A program made the translations under genes and the position numbers. A stretch of 64,000 bases of DNA from Pristionchus mayeri (taxonomy: Eukaryota; Nematoda; Chromadorea; Rhabditida; Neodiplogasteridae). The notes beneath the pieces are model-generated. The model was not told the origin of the DNA and did not search any database. It saw only the letters and a program-made list of their open reading frames with translations. Where the stretch lies: the NCBI GenBank assembly GCA_036245805.1, contig BTRK01000005.1, positions 9,424,001-9,488,000 of the forward strand. Direction: 5' to 3'. Shown in pieces: positions 46,621 through 58,757 of this stretch. Each line of letters begins with the position of its first letter. The first letter of the stretch is position 1.

Positions 46621-48449
46621 TAAAATAAATAAATATTTTGTAAGCTATACTTTTTTTGCTTTTCTGAGTTCTGCTGATTTACTCTTTCCGCGGAGTTATC
46701 TGTCACTTTTGCATAATTCTCTCTCGCGATTCAGAATTTTTCGCTCTCATCCCGCCTGGAAGAATTGTGCTTCACGTTGGATATTACAAGAGACACGTTT
46801 GCTAAAGATCGTTTGTTCAGAGACTGTGGGTTCATACCAAAATAATTACTGGTGATAAGTTTCGAAGCCATTGCGACGACTTCGCGGGTCTAAATGTAAA
46901 AATAAAGCTAAATGTAAGGGAGAATCAGAGAGTACTACCACGTTTGGTGCGAGTGAATCAGTTATCAAGCAGAACATAATAACGGTTACGCATGTTCTGA
47001 GTACCTTCTCGAGTAATCAGACCCTAATTCCTCATACTCTCTAGAGTAACCTGATCGACGAGAGAGCGTGGAAAATGAAGAGAGTCAGTCTGCTCAAGAG
47101 ATGATTAGCACAGAAAATTCAAGGCTAAAGGTAAAGGTAAAGGTACATCCCGTCTTCGAGACTGGGCTCGCGGGAGAACACTGCTAGGCCAGTGTCAAAT
47201 TCAAGGCTAACGGTGAGTATTGGTGAGAAGCTGGGAGGTGAGTCGAGTAACCGTCTGACTCTCTCGTATTTGCACGCTCTCTCGTCTCTCTGACCAACGA
47301 GAGAGTGTGTGACTTTGAGAGAGTCAGACCATCGCTCGGTGAGTCATGCAAAGCGTTTCTCTGCACTCTCTTCATTCTGCCTGATCTCTCGCCAGGCGGA
47401 GAGGGACGATAGAGCATGGAAAATGAAGAGAGCGAAACAATGAATCAGGGTTTGCTATTTTCCATTGTTCATGCTATCATTGAGCAGAGGGGCGAGAGAG
47501 TGTGGGAAATGAAGAGAGTCACTTTGCTCCAACGGTAGCCCTCGCTAGGCAACAGGGATGAGGGGATGAAGGGGACAATGAAGTCAGGTGAGTGAAGAGT
47601 GAGTGGACCTGGGTAGGTAATGGATGAAGAGCATGGTGTTTAGCTGGCACAGTGCCATCAACATTCGCTCCGAGAACCCCAGCTATAACTTCATGAGTTC
47701 ACCTTCGTAATCATCGAGAAGTAAACGAAGCAATGATCCTATTATCCCTATGATCATGTAATCAACCGAGCCAGCACCGTCCTCTTCACAATCTCACTAC
47801 TAGCCATCCTACAACGCCAAAGCTTAGTCATGACAGGCTGATCAGCACAACCTTCGTAATCAAAGTAGAGAGCAGCGCTGAATATCCTTCAATTCAAGGC
47901 TTCACAGATTGACAGATCACGCCGGCTGAAGGATATAATCACGAGAAATGGGGGGATATTTGTGAGCCCCCTCTCACACTCTCGTAAAGGCATGTTTGTG
48001 CGAGCGCGAGTCTCTATGGGAAATGGCCGTATTTCCGAATCAGGGGATGTCTGACTCTCTTATTTTCGTACACTCTCTCGCTCGCTCTTCTTCTCTGACT
48101 CTCTCCATATTCTATGTTCTCTCGCCCGCTGTGACCGCTTAGAGAGAGGGGACGAGGTGAGTACGAAGAAGGGGCTCATGTAACTGATGCTGGGGGAAGG
48201 AGGGGCTTCCACAGGTGAAACAAGAGGGATGCATGAACTGAAAATGAAGGGGGGAGGAGAGGGGCTGAGGAACGTTGCTATTTAGTCTTTTCTTCTCATG
48301 TTTCACGATATTCGGCTTTCGCTATGGTAAAGGCAAAGGAGTTTCAGGTGAAACAGGGAGATTGAAGATCGAACTGGAGGGGGAAGGGAGAAGAGGGAGT
48401 CAGGAACCCTTCACTTATCCTTCACTTCGAAAGTCTCTAAACAGAAGGG

Positions 48450-48536
48450 CACTAGGCCGGATGAGAACTATGACGTCATGCCGTCTTTGATATATCAAAG
48501 GCGGCATGATGTCATAGTTCGCATCCGACCTAGTGC
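48450..48536. repeat. ~85-bp palindromic element with TGACGTCA, copy 2
   Basis: GCACTAGGCCGGATGAGAAC at the left is answered by its near-complement ending GACCTAGTGC. The centre is GATATATC. A TGACGTCA (cAMP-response-element-like) octamer sits in the left arm; the right arm has TGATGTCA. Confidence 0.93.
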
Positions 48537-49660
48537 CAATAAAAGCATGTGAAGAGAAGGAGCAGGAGGAATTCAAATGGAACGTGCACCAAAATGTCTC
48601 TTTGACTTTAGCTCCAGTAGAAACGACGGATGCCCAGGTGAAACAAGCGGGGAGATTGATGAATGCACTGAAGGGGAGAAGGGGATGGGGAGAGGATGAA
48701 GGAACTGAGGAGCAGCGCTACTCCTCATTCCTCAGAGTATCTATGTGAGGAGAAGGAAGGAATTCCCGAGATGAATCAAGAGGATGTTGGTGATAAATGT
48801 TCCGGATTGGGGAGGGAAGACAGACTGAGTAACAGTGTTACTCTTTACCTTGAGGCTTGAATACAGAAGCGTGTGAAGAATGAAAACAGAATTCTAAAAC
48901 TTCCGCGCCGTTTTCTCTGGTAGAAGTGTACGTTTCCACGTGCAACAAAGAGCAGATGGATGAGTACACCAAAAGATGAGATAACTGGCAGGGAGTAGAA
49001 TGAGAGGAAACCAGAATCATGGTTGTTCACTTCAGAGAAACTGAACGAGGTCTCGGGGGCGAAACGAGGGATAAATTTATGAGTGCAATCAGCGGGTTGC
49101 TGCACTGAAATGGGGACGGGGAGAGGGAGAAGGAGGAGTGATCAGGAGTAGAGTGAGGAGGAGAAGGAAAAGGAAAAGGAGGAGAATGAAGAGAAGAGGA
49201 AGATGAGGACCAATCATACGATTGGGAGTGAATTCGAACGAAAATTAAGAATATGGAAAGATCAAGAGGAATGGTGGTGAAGAATTATGCGATTCTTCAC
49301 TAGGGAAGAGTATGAAGAGCAAGAGGAAGAGTACTGGTCTTCACCTCTTCATGAACATTGACCGAATCTCAAATCAACTCTCCCACTGTGAGAGAATCAA
49401 ATTTTAGCGGGTAATTTGCGCGCGCGAAATTGCCATTGAAAACATTCGCTCTTTGACTGATCTACGAGAGAGCATGGGGAATGAAGAGAGCGGGCAGAAG
49501 AAATGAACTGGGCAGTTGTTTACCCTCCCCTTCCCCTTCCCCTTCGCTGCTGTTCTCTAGCAACAACACACTCAAAACATGCTCAGAATTCAAAACGAGG
49601 GACTCTCTTCATTCCGCGTGCTCTCTCGCATGAAAGCGTGTTTAGTGATGAGGACACTAA

Positions 49661-49743
49661 CTATGCCGGATGAGAACTATGACGTCATGCCGCCTTTGAC
49701 GTTTCAAAGGCGGCATGGTGTAATAGTTCTCATCCGACACAGT
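49661..49743. repeat. ~80-bp palindromic element, copy 3
   Basis: TGCCGGATGAGAACTATGAC, then CATGCCGCCTTTGA, a short centre, and the complement ending CTCATCCGACA. It keeps TGACGTCA in the left arm; the right arm has mutated to TGGTGTAA. Confidence 0.92.
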
Positions 49744-51489
49744 GCAGTGAGGAGTGATCTTCGGAGAGTAATCGTCTGACCCTCTCCATATTGCATGCTC
49801 TCTCGCGTTCTCTAACCTTCGCGAGAGCACCAATGAGGAGAGTCTTGTTCTCTTCGGAGCATGCATAGAGAAGGGGATAATGAAACAGTGTGAGGAATTG
49901 AACTAGAAAGAGATGCGAAGTGAGGTCAATGTGATCACTGGAATGATTCTAATAGGTGATTTCATGTCTCGTTTGTGTATTTCTCCCGGTGCGATTTCAG
50001 CAGGCTATGTGAATTCATTAGGATCCCGCTGAGAGAAAACGATGCTATGATAGTGGAAAGTCATTTCGAAGACATCCTATTCTGAATGAGACGCAAGAAT
50101 CGGTTCTAGAGGCGAAACTAATGAAGAGAACGTAGCAACGTTCTCACTTCAATGTGCATACTCTTCCTGACCGAGAGAGCGTTCGGAATAAACAAAGAAA
50201 GACCATTACTCAGCGACCGGGTGAAGAGAACATAATGATGTGACAGTGTGTGGAAACAAGAAGGGCTCAACGAAAGACTGCAAAAAGAGGAGCGAGTATT
50301 ACTCTAATCCCCGAGTGAATTGATGAATGAAGAGGAATCAAGGATGCATGTTGTGAAAGAAGTTCTTGCGAAATATTGACAGAGTAGTGAAGGGGGAAGA
50401 GGAGGAGAGGGTTGACCCTTACCCCGCCAAGCAACTTTTCACTCTCAAATTCAAAAGGGTACGCGCGCGAGAGAAGCGAGAAACGGGATTAGACCTTCAT
50501 CTCAAGTGAGCAGATGAGAAACTGTCTCTGACCCTCTCAATATCGCGTGCTCTCTCGCTCTGTCTGACCGACAAGAGAGCGTGGGAAATGAAGAGAGTCC
50601 TTCTCTGACAGGCGAGAGAGAGTGTGAGGTTGAGAGAGTCAAAGAGAGTAGATGGTATGAGACTAGCAAAGGTTGCCTCAGGCACGGCTTAGCTGGGAAC
50701 TAGTGAAGGGCTAGGGGGAAGAGTAGAAGGGACTCTCTCCATACGCCATACTCTCTCTTCGGTTAGAAAAGAGGATAGAGTGTGGGAAAGTGAGAGAGTG
50801 CGAAGAGGAAGAACAAGTGACGCCCGTGCAAAAAGTGATAGAGTGATAGGCGAAGGGCGAAGGTTGATGGCAAGTGCCAACGAGGGTTGGGAAGAGATCA
50901 GAGATCAAAGATCACTCAGGAACCAGGTTTTGAGAACATTACAGCTCTAGGAACAACAGAGAACCAGAAACAGATTGTTTGGGAGCATTCTCAATGATGA
51001 GCTCTGTTCAGAGCTCTGAGAGATGTTTTGCGCAGAAAAAGCATGTAAACGATCAAAGTTCAATCTAAAACCACAGGGAACGGATAAGTGAAAGAGCGGG
51101 AAAGAGAGAGAGAGAGAGAAGAGAAAATGTCGCATGCCCCGTCTCTCTTTCTCTTGCTTCGCATAATTATCTGATGGAGACGGGAGGGAGAGTGGGGGGA
51201 AGGGTAGAGGAATGAGAGGGAGAGAAGGTTTCGCGCGCTGTTTTGTGTTTCAGGGATAATATTGAAGAAGATAAAGATGAATAAAAACAATTTCATGCAC
51301 ATTTTTGATACAAAAAACTATATTTTCAAAAATGACTGATTTTTTATAGTTCCTAGTTGTGATTGAGCGAGGAGGGAAAGCGCGCGTTCTTTTGATAATA
51401 CGACGATTGGGTACACAATGTGAGAAAGGAGAGCAAACTGTGAAGCGAACACTCTTCGCCCTTAGTCGATGCTGTTCCTTTTCACGGCC

Positions 51490-51567
51490 AGGTCGGACGA
51501 GAACTATGATGTCATGCCGTCTTTGATGTATCAAAGGCGGAATGAGGTCATAGTTCTCATCCGACCT
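51490..51567. repeat. ~80-bp palindromic element, copy 4
   Basis: AGGTCGGACGAGAACTATGA at the left and TCATAGTTCTCATCCGACCT at the right, with GTCTTTGATGTATCAAAGGC at the centre. Confidence 0.92.
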
Positions 51568-52389
51568 TGCGATGTTACTTTACTCGGCGAGGTCAACAAA
51601 GGAAGACGACGACGCTTTTGGGTGAGATTGGACGGCGAGAAAAAAACACGAGGGCCCGAGACGAGAAATTGGGACTGAAAACAGGAGCGAAAATGGGCGG
51701 CAGAGAGTGCCCAGACTCTCTCCAATTCACATGCTCTCTCGTCGGTTAGAGAAGGAGAGGGAGCGGGGAAGATGAAGAGAGTCAGACGGGGAATGGGAGA
51801 CAGATGGGAGGAAGAAGCGGGCATAAATAAAAACAGACCACGGGAAAAAGGAGAGGGAGGACCGCCTCTGATTGCCGGGGTTTACGTCGTTATTAGCATA
51901 GCTAAGTGGATCCAACTTCTGATGAGAACTTTGGTGTGCTCTGGCTTTTCATATCGTTGTAGCAGTATCAAGCTCAACTAGTTGAAAGTGAGTGATGTGA
52001 TAGACTATATTGCGATGTTCTAAGATTCGAATCGACGCTGCTATCGGCAAGGGAGTACTGCAGAATCCGTCAAGATCCTGAGATTCAGTCGCTCTTAAAG
52101 GGAAAAATGTCCGAAAAACACATCTTTGCTCTAGATTCGAAACGTTTTCTAAAAAATGGCGGAATTGAAAATAAAAATGCGAAAAGGGAGAAAATGAGTG
52201 CAGGATGGTGGATTCAAAGCTGTTTCCATGTTCGTGATGCTAATGAAAAACTGTTAAGTAAATGGATAGACAATTAGACAGAACTGTGGCAACACGGCTA
52301 GCAGTGAATCATTGTCAAGCTATGATTGCGCTTGATTACAGTGATTCAGCGCTAATGGGAAGCGAGAGCGTGAACAATCGGAGAAGGAA

Positions 52390-52545
52390 GGCACTAGGTC
52401 GGATGACAACTATGATGCCTTTGACCATCGCTCGCTCTCACCGGTCGGTGAGGAACGAGAGAGTGTGAGAAATGGAGAGACTCAATATCAGACAGAAGGG
52501 GCAGTTAACAGGCGAGGAATGACGTTATAATTCTCATCCGGCCCA
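52390..52545. repeat. Palindromic element copy 5, split by a GA hairpin
   Basis: CACTAGGTCGGATGACAACT (52390) and GACGTTATAATTCTCATCCG (about 52522) are the two arms of the 80-bp element. Between them lies a CTCTCACCGGTCGGTGAGGA hairpin copy (about 52430-52490), so one family appears to have inserted into the other. Confidence 0.7.
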
Positions 52546-52848
52546 TAACCAGAAAGAAGAGCTTACTCGCACTAGAATGGAACTAAAAAATACGACCTTC
52601 TTGTTATTTACTGGTTCTCATTAAGGAGCAGGGAATGAGGAAATTACGGGCTACTATTTCGTTTCTTTCTCATTTGCCCTAGAGCCCTCTAGCTTTTCGA
52701 AACTGCGCAGCTCTTGTGCCAGAATGGAGGCTTCGAGAGTGAGATGGATGGAGGGAGGAAGGAGGGAAAGAGTGAGGCTTTGGGGTGTCCCTCCGAGTAA
52801 GGACTACTACTAGTAGAGGATTGATTGCTGAGGGGAGACAGTGGTGGA

Positions 52849-53033
52849 CTCTCTCGATCTCGCGTGTTCTCTCGCTCCTCTCTGACTCTCTCGATCTCGC
52901 GTGTTCTCTCGCTCCTCTCTGACTCTCTCGATCTCGCGTGTTCTCTCGCTCCTCTCTGACTCTCTCGATCTCGCGTGTTCTCTCGCTCCTCTCTGACTCT
53001 CTCGATCTCGCGTGTTCTCTCGCTCCTCTCTGA
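52849..53033. repeat. Tandem 37-bp repeat, five copies
   Basis: GACTCTCTCGATCTCGCGTG plus TTCTCTCGCTCCTCTCT repeats five times head to tail, identically. It is one arm of the GA hairpin amplified in tandem; only the last unit is followed by the complementary arm. Long frames across it (RE-rich) are by-products. Confidence 0.93.
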
Positions 53034-56000
53034 CCAGCGAGAAAGCGTAGGGAGCAATTGTCTCGCTCTCTCCAAACCGCCCACTCTCTCAGCGGGTTGA
53101 GAGACGAGATAGCATGCAAATCGAGGAGAGTCAGACCATTACTCAGCGTAGGGAATGGACAGAGGTAGACGTTGACTCGAAAGAATCATTCAATTTGGCA
53201 CGCTTTCTCACCGGCCATTGATGAGCGGAAGAGTAAGATGTAACATCTTAGCTCATGGTCTACAGCTTAGAAATTATTTTTTCACAGTGAGCGGAAGAGT
53301 ATGAGAACAGGAGAGAAGCAGACGGGGTGGATATTTTTGGAAGGGTTTGGTTAAAAATGACAGTGTGATACAATCACGAAAACGTACCGAACTTGATCAG
53401 GCTTTGAAACTTATCGCAATTCACAGTGAGATTTCCTCTAACTCTCATAATTTCGAGAGCAATCTGGCTTGATAAATTGGATTATTGCTGAGTCAGTCAG
53501 CTAGAACGGGTAGTTATGAGCGCATCTGGATATTTCTTAGCTAGAGATTATCTCTTCATTCTGCGTTCTATCTCGCCAATCGAGTCAGGCGAGAGAGAGA
53601 GAGAGGCGAGAGAGCACACTGAAGGAAGAGTGTGTCTTCTTGAGTAGTCTTCCCTAATCTGGAAGATGATTTGAGGAGATTATAGTTAGTTAGATCTCAT
53701 TAGGACTACTTGGAGTTCATTAGAGATTATTGGGGAAAAGATCGTTATTCGCAATAGATATCACTTGGCAAGCCATCAGTAGTTCGCAAGCGGCGGGGGA
53801 TCGATGTAGCGCATCATTACTACTCAAATTATACAAATTTGAGACCTGTTCGAACATTGCTATCAGGGCATTCAAGACTATTCTGTATTCATTTCCATGC
53901 AGATTCAAAGCCTTTGCGAGATTTAGCGCCAAATCGAGAAGACGCAGTTAGGTTTCAAAGAAAGTCCAAACATTAAAGTACTTGCCATCACCAGTAACTC
54001 ACCGGTATGCAGTATACAAATTAAAATAAAAACATGTTCAAAATCGATTCGTTGATTTCACGAACGAGAAGTCACGAAGAAGTTAAAATTCGACGCAAGA
54101 ATCTCCGTCCCTAGAGAGTAGCGACAGTGCTGCGGCTACCGGAACCTCTTTCGTGTGATCAATCATACTCGGCGTGACACGGAGCACAAAGGGAGAGTGA
54201 AAGCCTATATCTCGTTGTCTCAATGGGAATATTGCGTGATGCACTTTCAATAGTGGTAGAAGCGAGGATAATTGCAAGCCATGGGGGTGATTGAGTGAGC
54301 TTTCAAGGGGGTTTGATCGAAATTAGAGCCAACACTACCAAATTCCATGCTTTCTCCCCTCTAGACACCAGTTGGAAGCAAAAGATAGACATATCAGTCA
54401 GAGTTCATGCAATGTTCGCGCGGGAATTAAAGGGATTCTCACATGGAGCAAGGCTAGAGAAAGCGAGAGAGCAGGCGAATTGGAGAGAGTCAGACGAATA
54501 CTTCTCATGTGCTTGACATCCAAGATGATTGCCCGAGATAATTGAGCAGCGCAAAACACTGAAAATGAGGGTGAGAAGTCAAGGAGATCTGGAAAAGCCA
54601 ATCTTCATTAGTCATACGCATTCGTCTGATCAGTGAGCAAGAGAGAACTATTAACTATTTGAGGTCTCAACCGACACAGCGCATCCAAGGTCATGCTCTG
54701 CGTTTCGAGACCAAATAGAACAGAGAAAAGGCTTGAAATAAGGGGGAGCGTCTCTCAATCTTACACACTCTCTAGCCGGGCTAGAGAACATGTGCAGTGA
54801 AGAGAATTAGATTGGGGAAGCAGTCAAAAACTGCTGGAGGACAAGGGGAAACGCCCCGGGATTAGAGAAGGAAGGGGAGATCGACCTGTCAGATAAAGCT
54901 TCTGACTCTCTTCATATCACATACCCTCTCGCCGGTTACGGAATGAGAAAACGCATTGATGGAGACAGAATGACGATTACCAGATAAGGAGAAAGAGGGC
55001 TTACACAGCGGTTACGAAACGAGATAGCAAACGATAACGATTGCCTGACTTTGTTCGTTTCCCAAATTGTGAGAACAGGAGCGAGAATGTGGGAACAAGA
55101 GAGTCATAGCAAGGCTTGGTAATGTTTGTTCGATAATGTTCTGATTTTGTTTTTGTTTGACAGGCTATGAAGAAAGAATTGGCGCATCTTTGCGATTTCG
55201 AATTTATGAGGATCGTGAAACGTAGAAGTTCCTCGGTTTGAGAAAAGCAGTGATATGGAATACAAGGTAACCATGAAACCTAACTACTCCTGGACATTCA
55301 TTCAAAGGTGAAAAGTGGAAAGAATGCGTCCGAGTCTCACAGCATGGATGACGACTGTGCCCGATTTCGGCAAGTATTGTCTAAGCTGTTCAAAGTTCAA
55401 AGAGTTCAAGAAGCTGTTCAAAGTTCAAAGAATTGAAACAGCGTATTGGCTGCAATAGTGTTTAGTAATTGCATCGAATATATCATTAAAATACCTATCA
55501 TCATGGAGATTCTCAGACTTGGGAATGCGGAAAACGAGGAATGTGTCTGCTCCATGCGCATTTCAGGATTTCCCAACATCCGTATTCCCGAAATTGTCGA
55601 CACGCCAGCTGGCTAAACACAGTGCTGCTAGAACAACAGGGATCACGGTTCTCCTATCAAACACTCTGTCGCGCGTCAGGCAAAACTAAAGAACAGGGGA
55701 AATGTAGAGGGTAAAACAAGTGTCTCTTCGACTAGAGAGGATGAGAGAGCGTGGAAAATGAAGAGAGCCAGTCATCCGATTCTCACGGCTGTTCAGTGAT
55801 GTACTGACGAATGAGGAAATCAGACAAGTCAGATGCCGAATGGGGGAGTGGAGTTGACAAAGAGGAGAAGGGAGTGGATGAAGAGATGAAGGGATGAAGG
55901 AAGAGGAGGAAGAGGAGGGAAGAATAGAATAGAGGCGAGGACTCGAACACCCGGCAATTTGCGGTGCTTGTGAGAGTGGACTGTGTAGGGAGTGAATGGA

Positions 56001-56859
56001 AGAAGGAGAGGGGAGGAGGGGGGAGAAGACTACTAACAGAAGGACTTCCACAGTGAGGAATACAGTGGAAGAATCAACATGAAGAATCAATTCGAGATGT
56101 AAATGATTCCTTACATGTTAGCTTTAGCTTCAAAACAATGTGAAAATGCTCCCCCAGAATGAGAAATTGAAGAAGCAACTGCGATAACGAGTAGAACACT
56201 TTGAAGACAGAAAGAAGTAAAGGATGATGGTAAATCAGTGACGTAATCTGAAAAGTGAAGAAAAATGACAGCTAAGGACTGATTCTATGCGGGAAAAATG
56301 AGAACAAAATCGAAGAGGAAGGAAGGCTGAGCAATGCGATTTAGAAAGCCGATAAAGACATCAAAGCAAGGAGCGGAACTGAAAGGAAGTTGTGAGCACT
56401 GCCACTCCTCAACACCCATGCTCTCTCACCGGTCAGACAGATCGAGAGAGCGGGCGAACTCCGGAGACGACGAAGGGAGTGAATGTCAACGATAGTGTGA
56501 ACGGAAGTGATAACGACTCTGCAGGCGTCATCACTTTGCTCCACCCTGTATAGCGCAGTCTGACTCTCTCCATTTTGCGTGCTCTCTCGCTATCTGTATA
56601 CGATTAGAGATAAAGCGGAAGGAAGAGATCAGCATTACTTTGTCGATGAGCACACTCTCTTCATTCTCCACGCTCTCTCGCAGTCTCAGCAGTTGAGAAA
56701 GCGTGGGCATGGAGAGAATCCCGGTGCTTTATCGCTCCGTCCATCATAGATTTACTGCTAGCGCGCAGTTCAAAGAGCGTGAGTCATGGCGGAGAGGAGA
56801 AAGCACGAGGAATGTGATGAAGTATTTGTTGTGCAAACCTTTCACCGTTAATTGCGTGT

Positions 56860-56926
56860 GTTCTTGGTGAAGCCGAAGGAAGGACAAGGGGGTGCCCCTT
56901 GCCCTTCCTTCGGCTTCAACAAGAAC
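56860..56926. repeat. 67-bp hairpin
   Basis: GTTCTTGGTGAAGCCGAAGG followed by AAGGACAAGGG, a GGTG loop, and the complement ending TTCAACAAGAAC. Arms of about 31 bases have two mismatches. It is unrelated to the other palindromes. It could form a strong stem in RNA. Confidence 0.85.
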
Positions 56927-57212
56927 CCTCGCAGTACTCCAGGCTGTGGAGTCCACAGCTATGACAAGGATCACTGAGTATCCCCTTTTGATTTCACCGT
57001 TAATGAGATCCTAAATGTTGTCATTGTGGAAGATCTATGATCACATCGACCAGAGGCGATGTCTATTGTGCATCGGCATCTTTCATGTTCTCTCTGAGTG
57101 AGTGTAACATATTTAAAAAAAAAATCAGACATAACATAGAATGAGCGCGTGCTCTCTTGCATTCGAATGTTCTCTCGCGGTAGACACGAACTTTTTCGAA
57201 TATTACTGACAG

Positions 57213-57361
57213 TATGGCAAGACGTTTGGCGTGGACTTGGTTGGTGATGAACAGGAGTGCCTCCTGGCAGTGGTAACCGTGAATAAGCAGCGAGACTGGG
57301 CGAACCTCGTCGCTACCATGCCACGCTCCGCTTATTGCAGCTATAATTGGCTCAATGCGCG
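57213..57361 (+). other. Possible orphan exon, unknown
   Basis: After a TTACTGACAG acceptor an open stretch of 49 codons (begins YGKTFGVDLVGDEQECLLAV) ends at a GCGCG|GTAAAT donor. Composition is protein-like and less repeat-like than the flanks, but I recognise no family and find no partner exons. Confidence 0.25.
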
Positions 57362-57567
57362 GTAAATCGGCTTCTAATTTTTATTGTGATGGATTATATT
57401 AAATCACGTTATTATGCATCATCTTCATCTATAATAATTGTGATTTGTTGATAGACGATTGTCTTATGGATAACTCAGCAAAATTATTGTCTTTGCAGTT
57501 TTGGATGAAGCGCGCTGCTCCACATGATAAGAGAAGAATTGAAAATGTGTGAGAACTGTGTGATACG

Positions 57568-57755
57568 ATGATGGAGTTCACTAATGCAATCACGCTCTCT
57601 GAAATGGTATTCATATTCAAATTTACGGAACGCATTGCAAATAAGCATTTTGAATTACATGTGGAGGCATGTATCTTCTCAGTGAACATCATTTCAGGAT
57701 CATTTTCCAACTTGCCTGGAGACTGCATCTTGTCGGTTCTATCGTATCTCAATCA
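57568..57755 (+). pseudogene. F-box gene remnant (exons 1-2), frameshifted
   Basis: 57568-57606 (MMEFTNAITLSEM) and 57698-57755 correspond to the end of exon 1 and to exon 2 of the gene at 5212. Exon 2 is 58 nt against 59 there, having lost one base in the first codons. The F-box motif (LPGDCILSVLSYL) is readable only in the shifted frame. It lies upstream of cln-3 fragments, as the other F-box remnant does at 14.4-15.1 kb. Confidence 0.6.
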
Positions 57756-58157
57756 GTGAGCTTTTTTTTTAAATTTAGGGCTTGGCTCAGTAACTTTACA
57801 CGAGGAATGTAGTTTTTTTATTTAACATAAAGAATGGCTTCATTTTCAGAAATTATGAGCTAGTGTGAATAATCTCTGACTTGAGGAACCTGTGCAACAA
57901 GCATTCGCCAATTGAATGAAACAATTCCGTAGGAATACTCAATAGCCGGCAGAAGAAAATTATTTTGTACTTTGAGTGCTTTTGGAAGAGTATTTGTTGC
58001 GCTAATTGAATTTCTCGTTTGTAAAACCTGTGCAACATGAATTCACTAACCGAGTCTGATAATTAAAACAGCGCGATCACACCATTTTAAATTCAAAGAG
58101 AATATGATTGTTGATAGTGGAATGACTGGCACAATTTTAAATATCCACTCCATTCAG

Positions 58158-58478
58158 CTGCCGGCATTGTGCTGTACGAGGGGCTGCTCGGTGGTTCCGC
58201 TTACGTCCACACCTTCAGAACTATGCACAAGGAGGTACGGTAGATCAATTTGCGATTAATCCTTTTAGAGTAGAGTAGGAGGGAAGGACGGTGGATTATC
58301 GACCATGATATTTAATTTGTGATAGTGATAGTCTAGGTAACCGTTTGATACACGCCACACTTTTCCTTGAACTAGGGCAGCACTCCGTAAGGGGCGATAT
58401 CTGTGTCGCGGGATGTGCATACTGCGTACTCCTCGGAACTGGTTTACTTCGCAGAGTACTTCATCAATCAATGAATGG
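58158..58478 (+). pseudogene. Scrambled cln-3 fragments (exon 15, then part of exon 11)
   Basis: 58158-58234 is a full-length copy of exon 15 (77 nt, AGIVLYEGLLGGSAYVHTF) with good splice sites. 58439-58478 is the end of exon 11 (YFAEYFINQ) followed by a stop. Their order is wrong for a gene, and they lie upstream of exon 6 of the second cln-3 copy, so they come from an earlier rearranged duplicate. 57840-58140 resembles intron 14. Confidence 0.8.
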
Positions 58479-58757
58479 GTCAGGGGGTGGAATGGGGAAT
58501 TAAAAAAAAATCCAACTAATGGACACCCTCCCGGATTTTGAAAGTCAGCAGCAATCCCTGCCCACATATGTGGGACAGGATAAATCAATTTTGTTAATTC
58601 GGAACCACCTTGCATTTTGAGAACACCTGTGGGATTTACGGTGCAGAGAACTCATTTCATTGGCGTGCGCCACACGTGATAATAATATTGGCTCTCATAA
58701 TTAAATTCATTTTAACTGTTCTCGGAATACATAGTTTACTAATCATCCTTCTTGCAG

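Larger units (their letters stand above)
43780..57170. repeat. Gene-poor region packed with CTCTCTC/GAGAGAG hairpins
   Basis: About thirty copies or half-copies of one hairpin, of the form GACTCTCTCCATATTGC, then ATGCTCTCTCGC, a short loop, and the complement GCGAGAGAGCATG...ATGGAGAGAGTC. Clear full copies lie near 44036-44110, 44640-44730, 44810-44880, 47255-47330, 47364-47435, 49780-49845, 50521-50605, 50732-50800, 51714-51785, 52432-52480, 56405-56455 and 56655-56720. Half copies occur between. Both orientations and several loop types exist. The reading frames seen here are rich in S, R, L and E only because of the repeat and are not genes. Around 49139-49200 the strand is almost pure purine. 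No promoter or exon can be supported in this 13-kb interval. Confidence 0.85.

Noticed and set aside
49657..49866. Frames sharing MPPLKRQRRHDVIVLIR-type peptide (also near 51469-51534)
   Set aside because: The shared peptide is a translation of the 80-bp palindromic element, readable on both strands.
52679..53119. Long minus-strand frame rich in RE-dipeptides (146 codons)
   Set aside because: It is produced by five identical 37-bp tandem repeats of a GA hairpin arm; several frames are open at once and there is no start context, intron or homologue.
57300..57365. tRNA-like segment
   Set aside because: No matching A and B boxes or cloverleaf; I found no convincing tRNA in the window.
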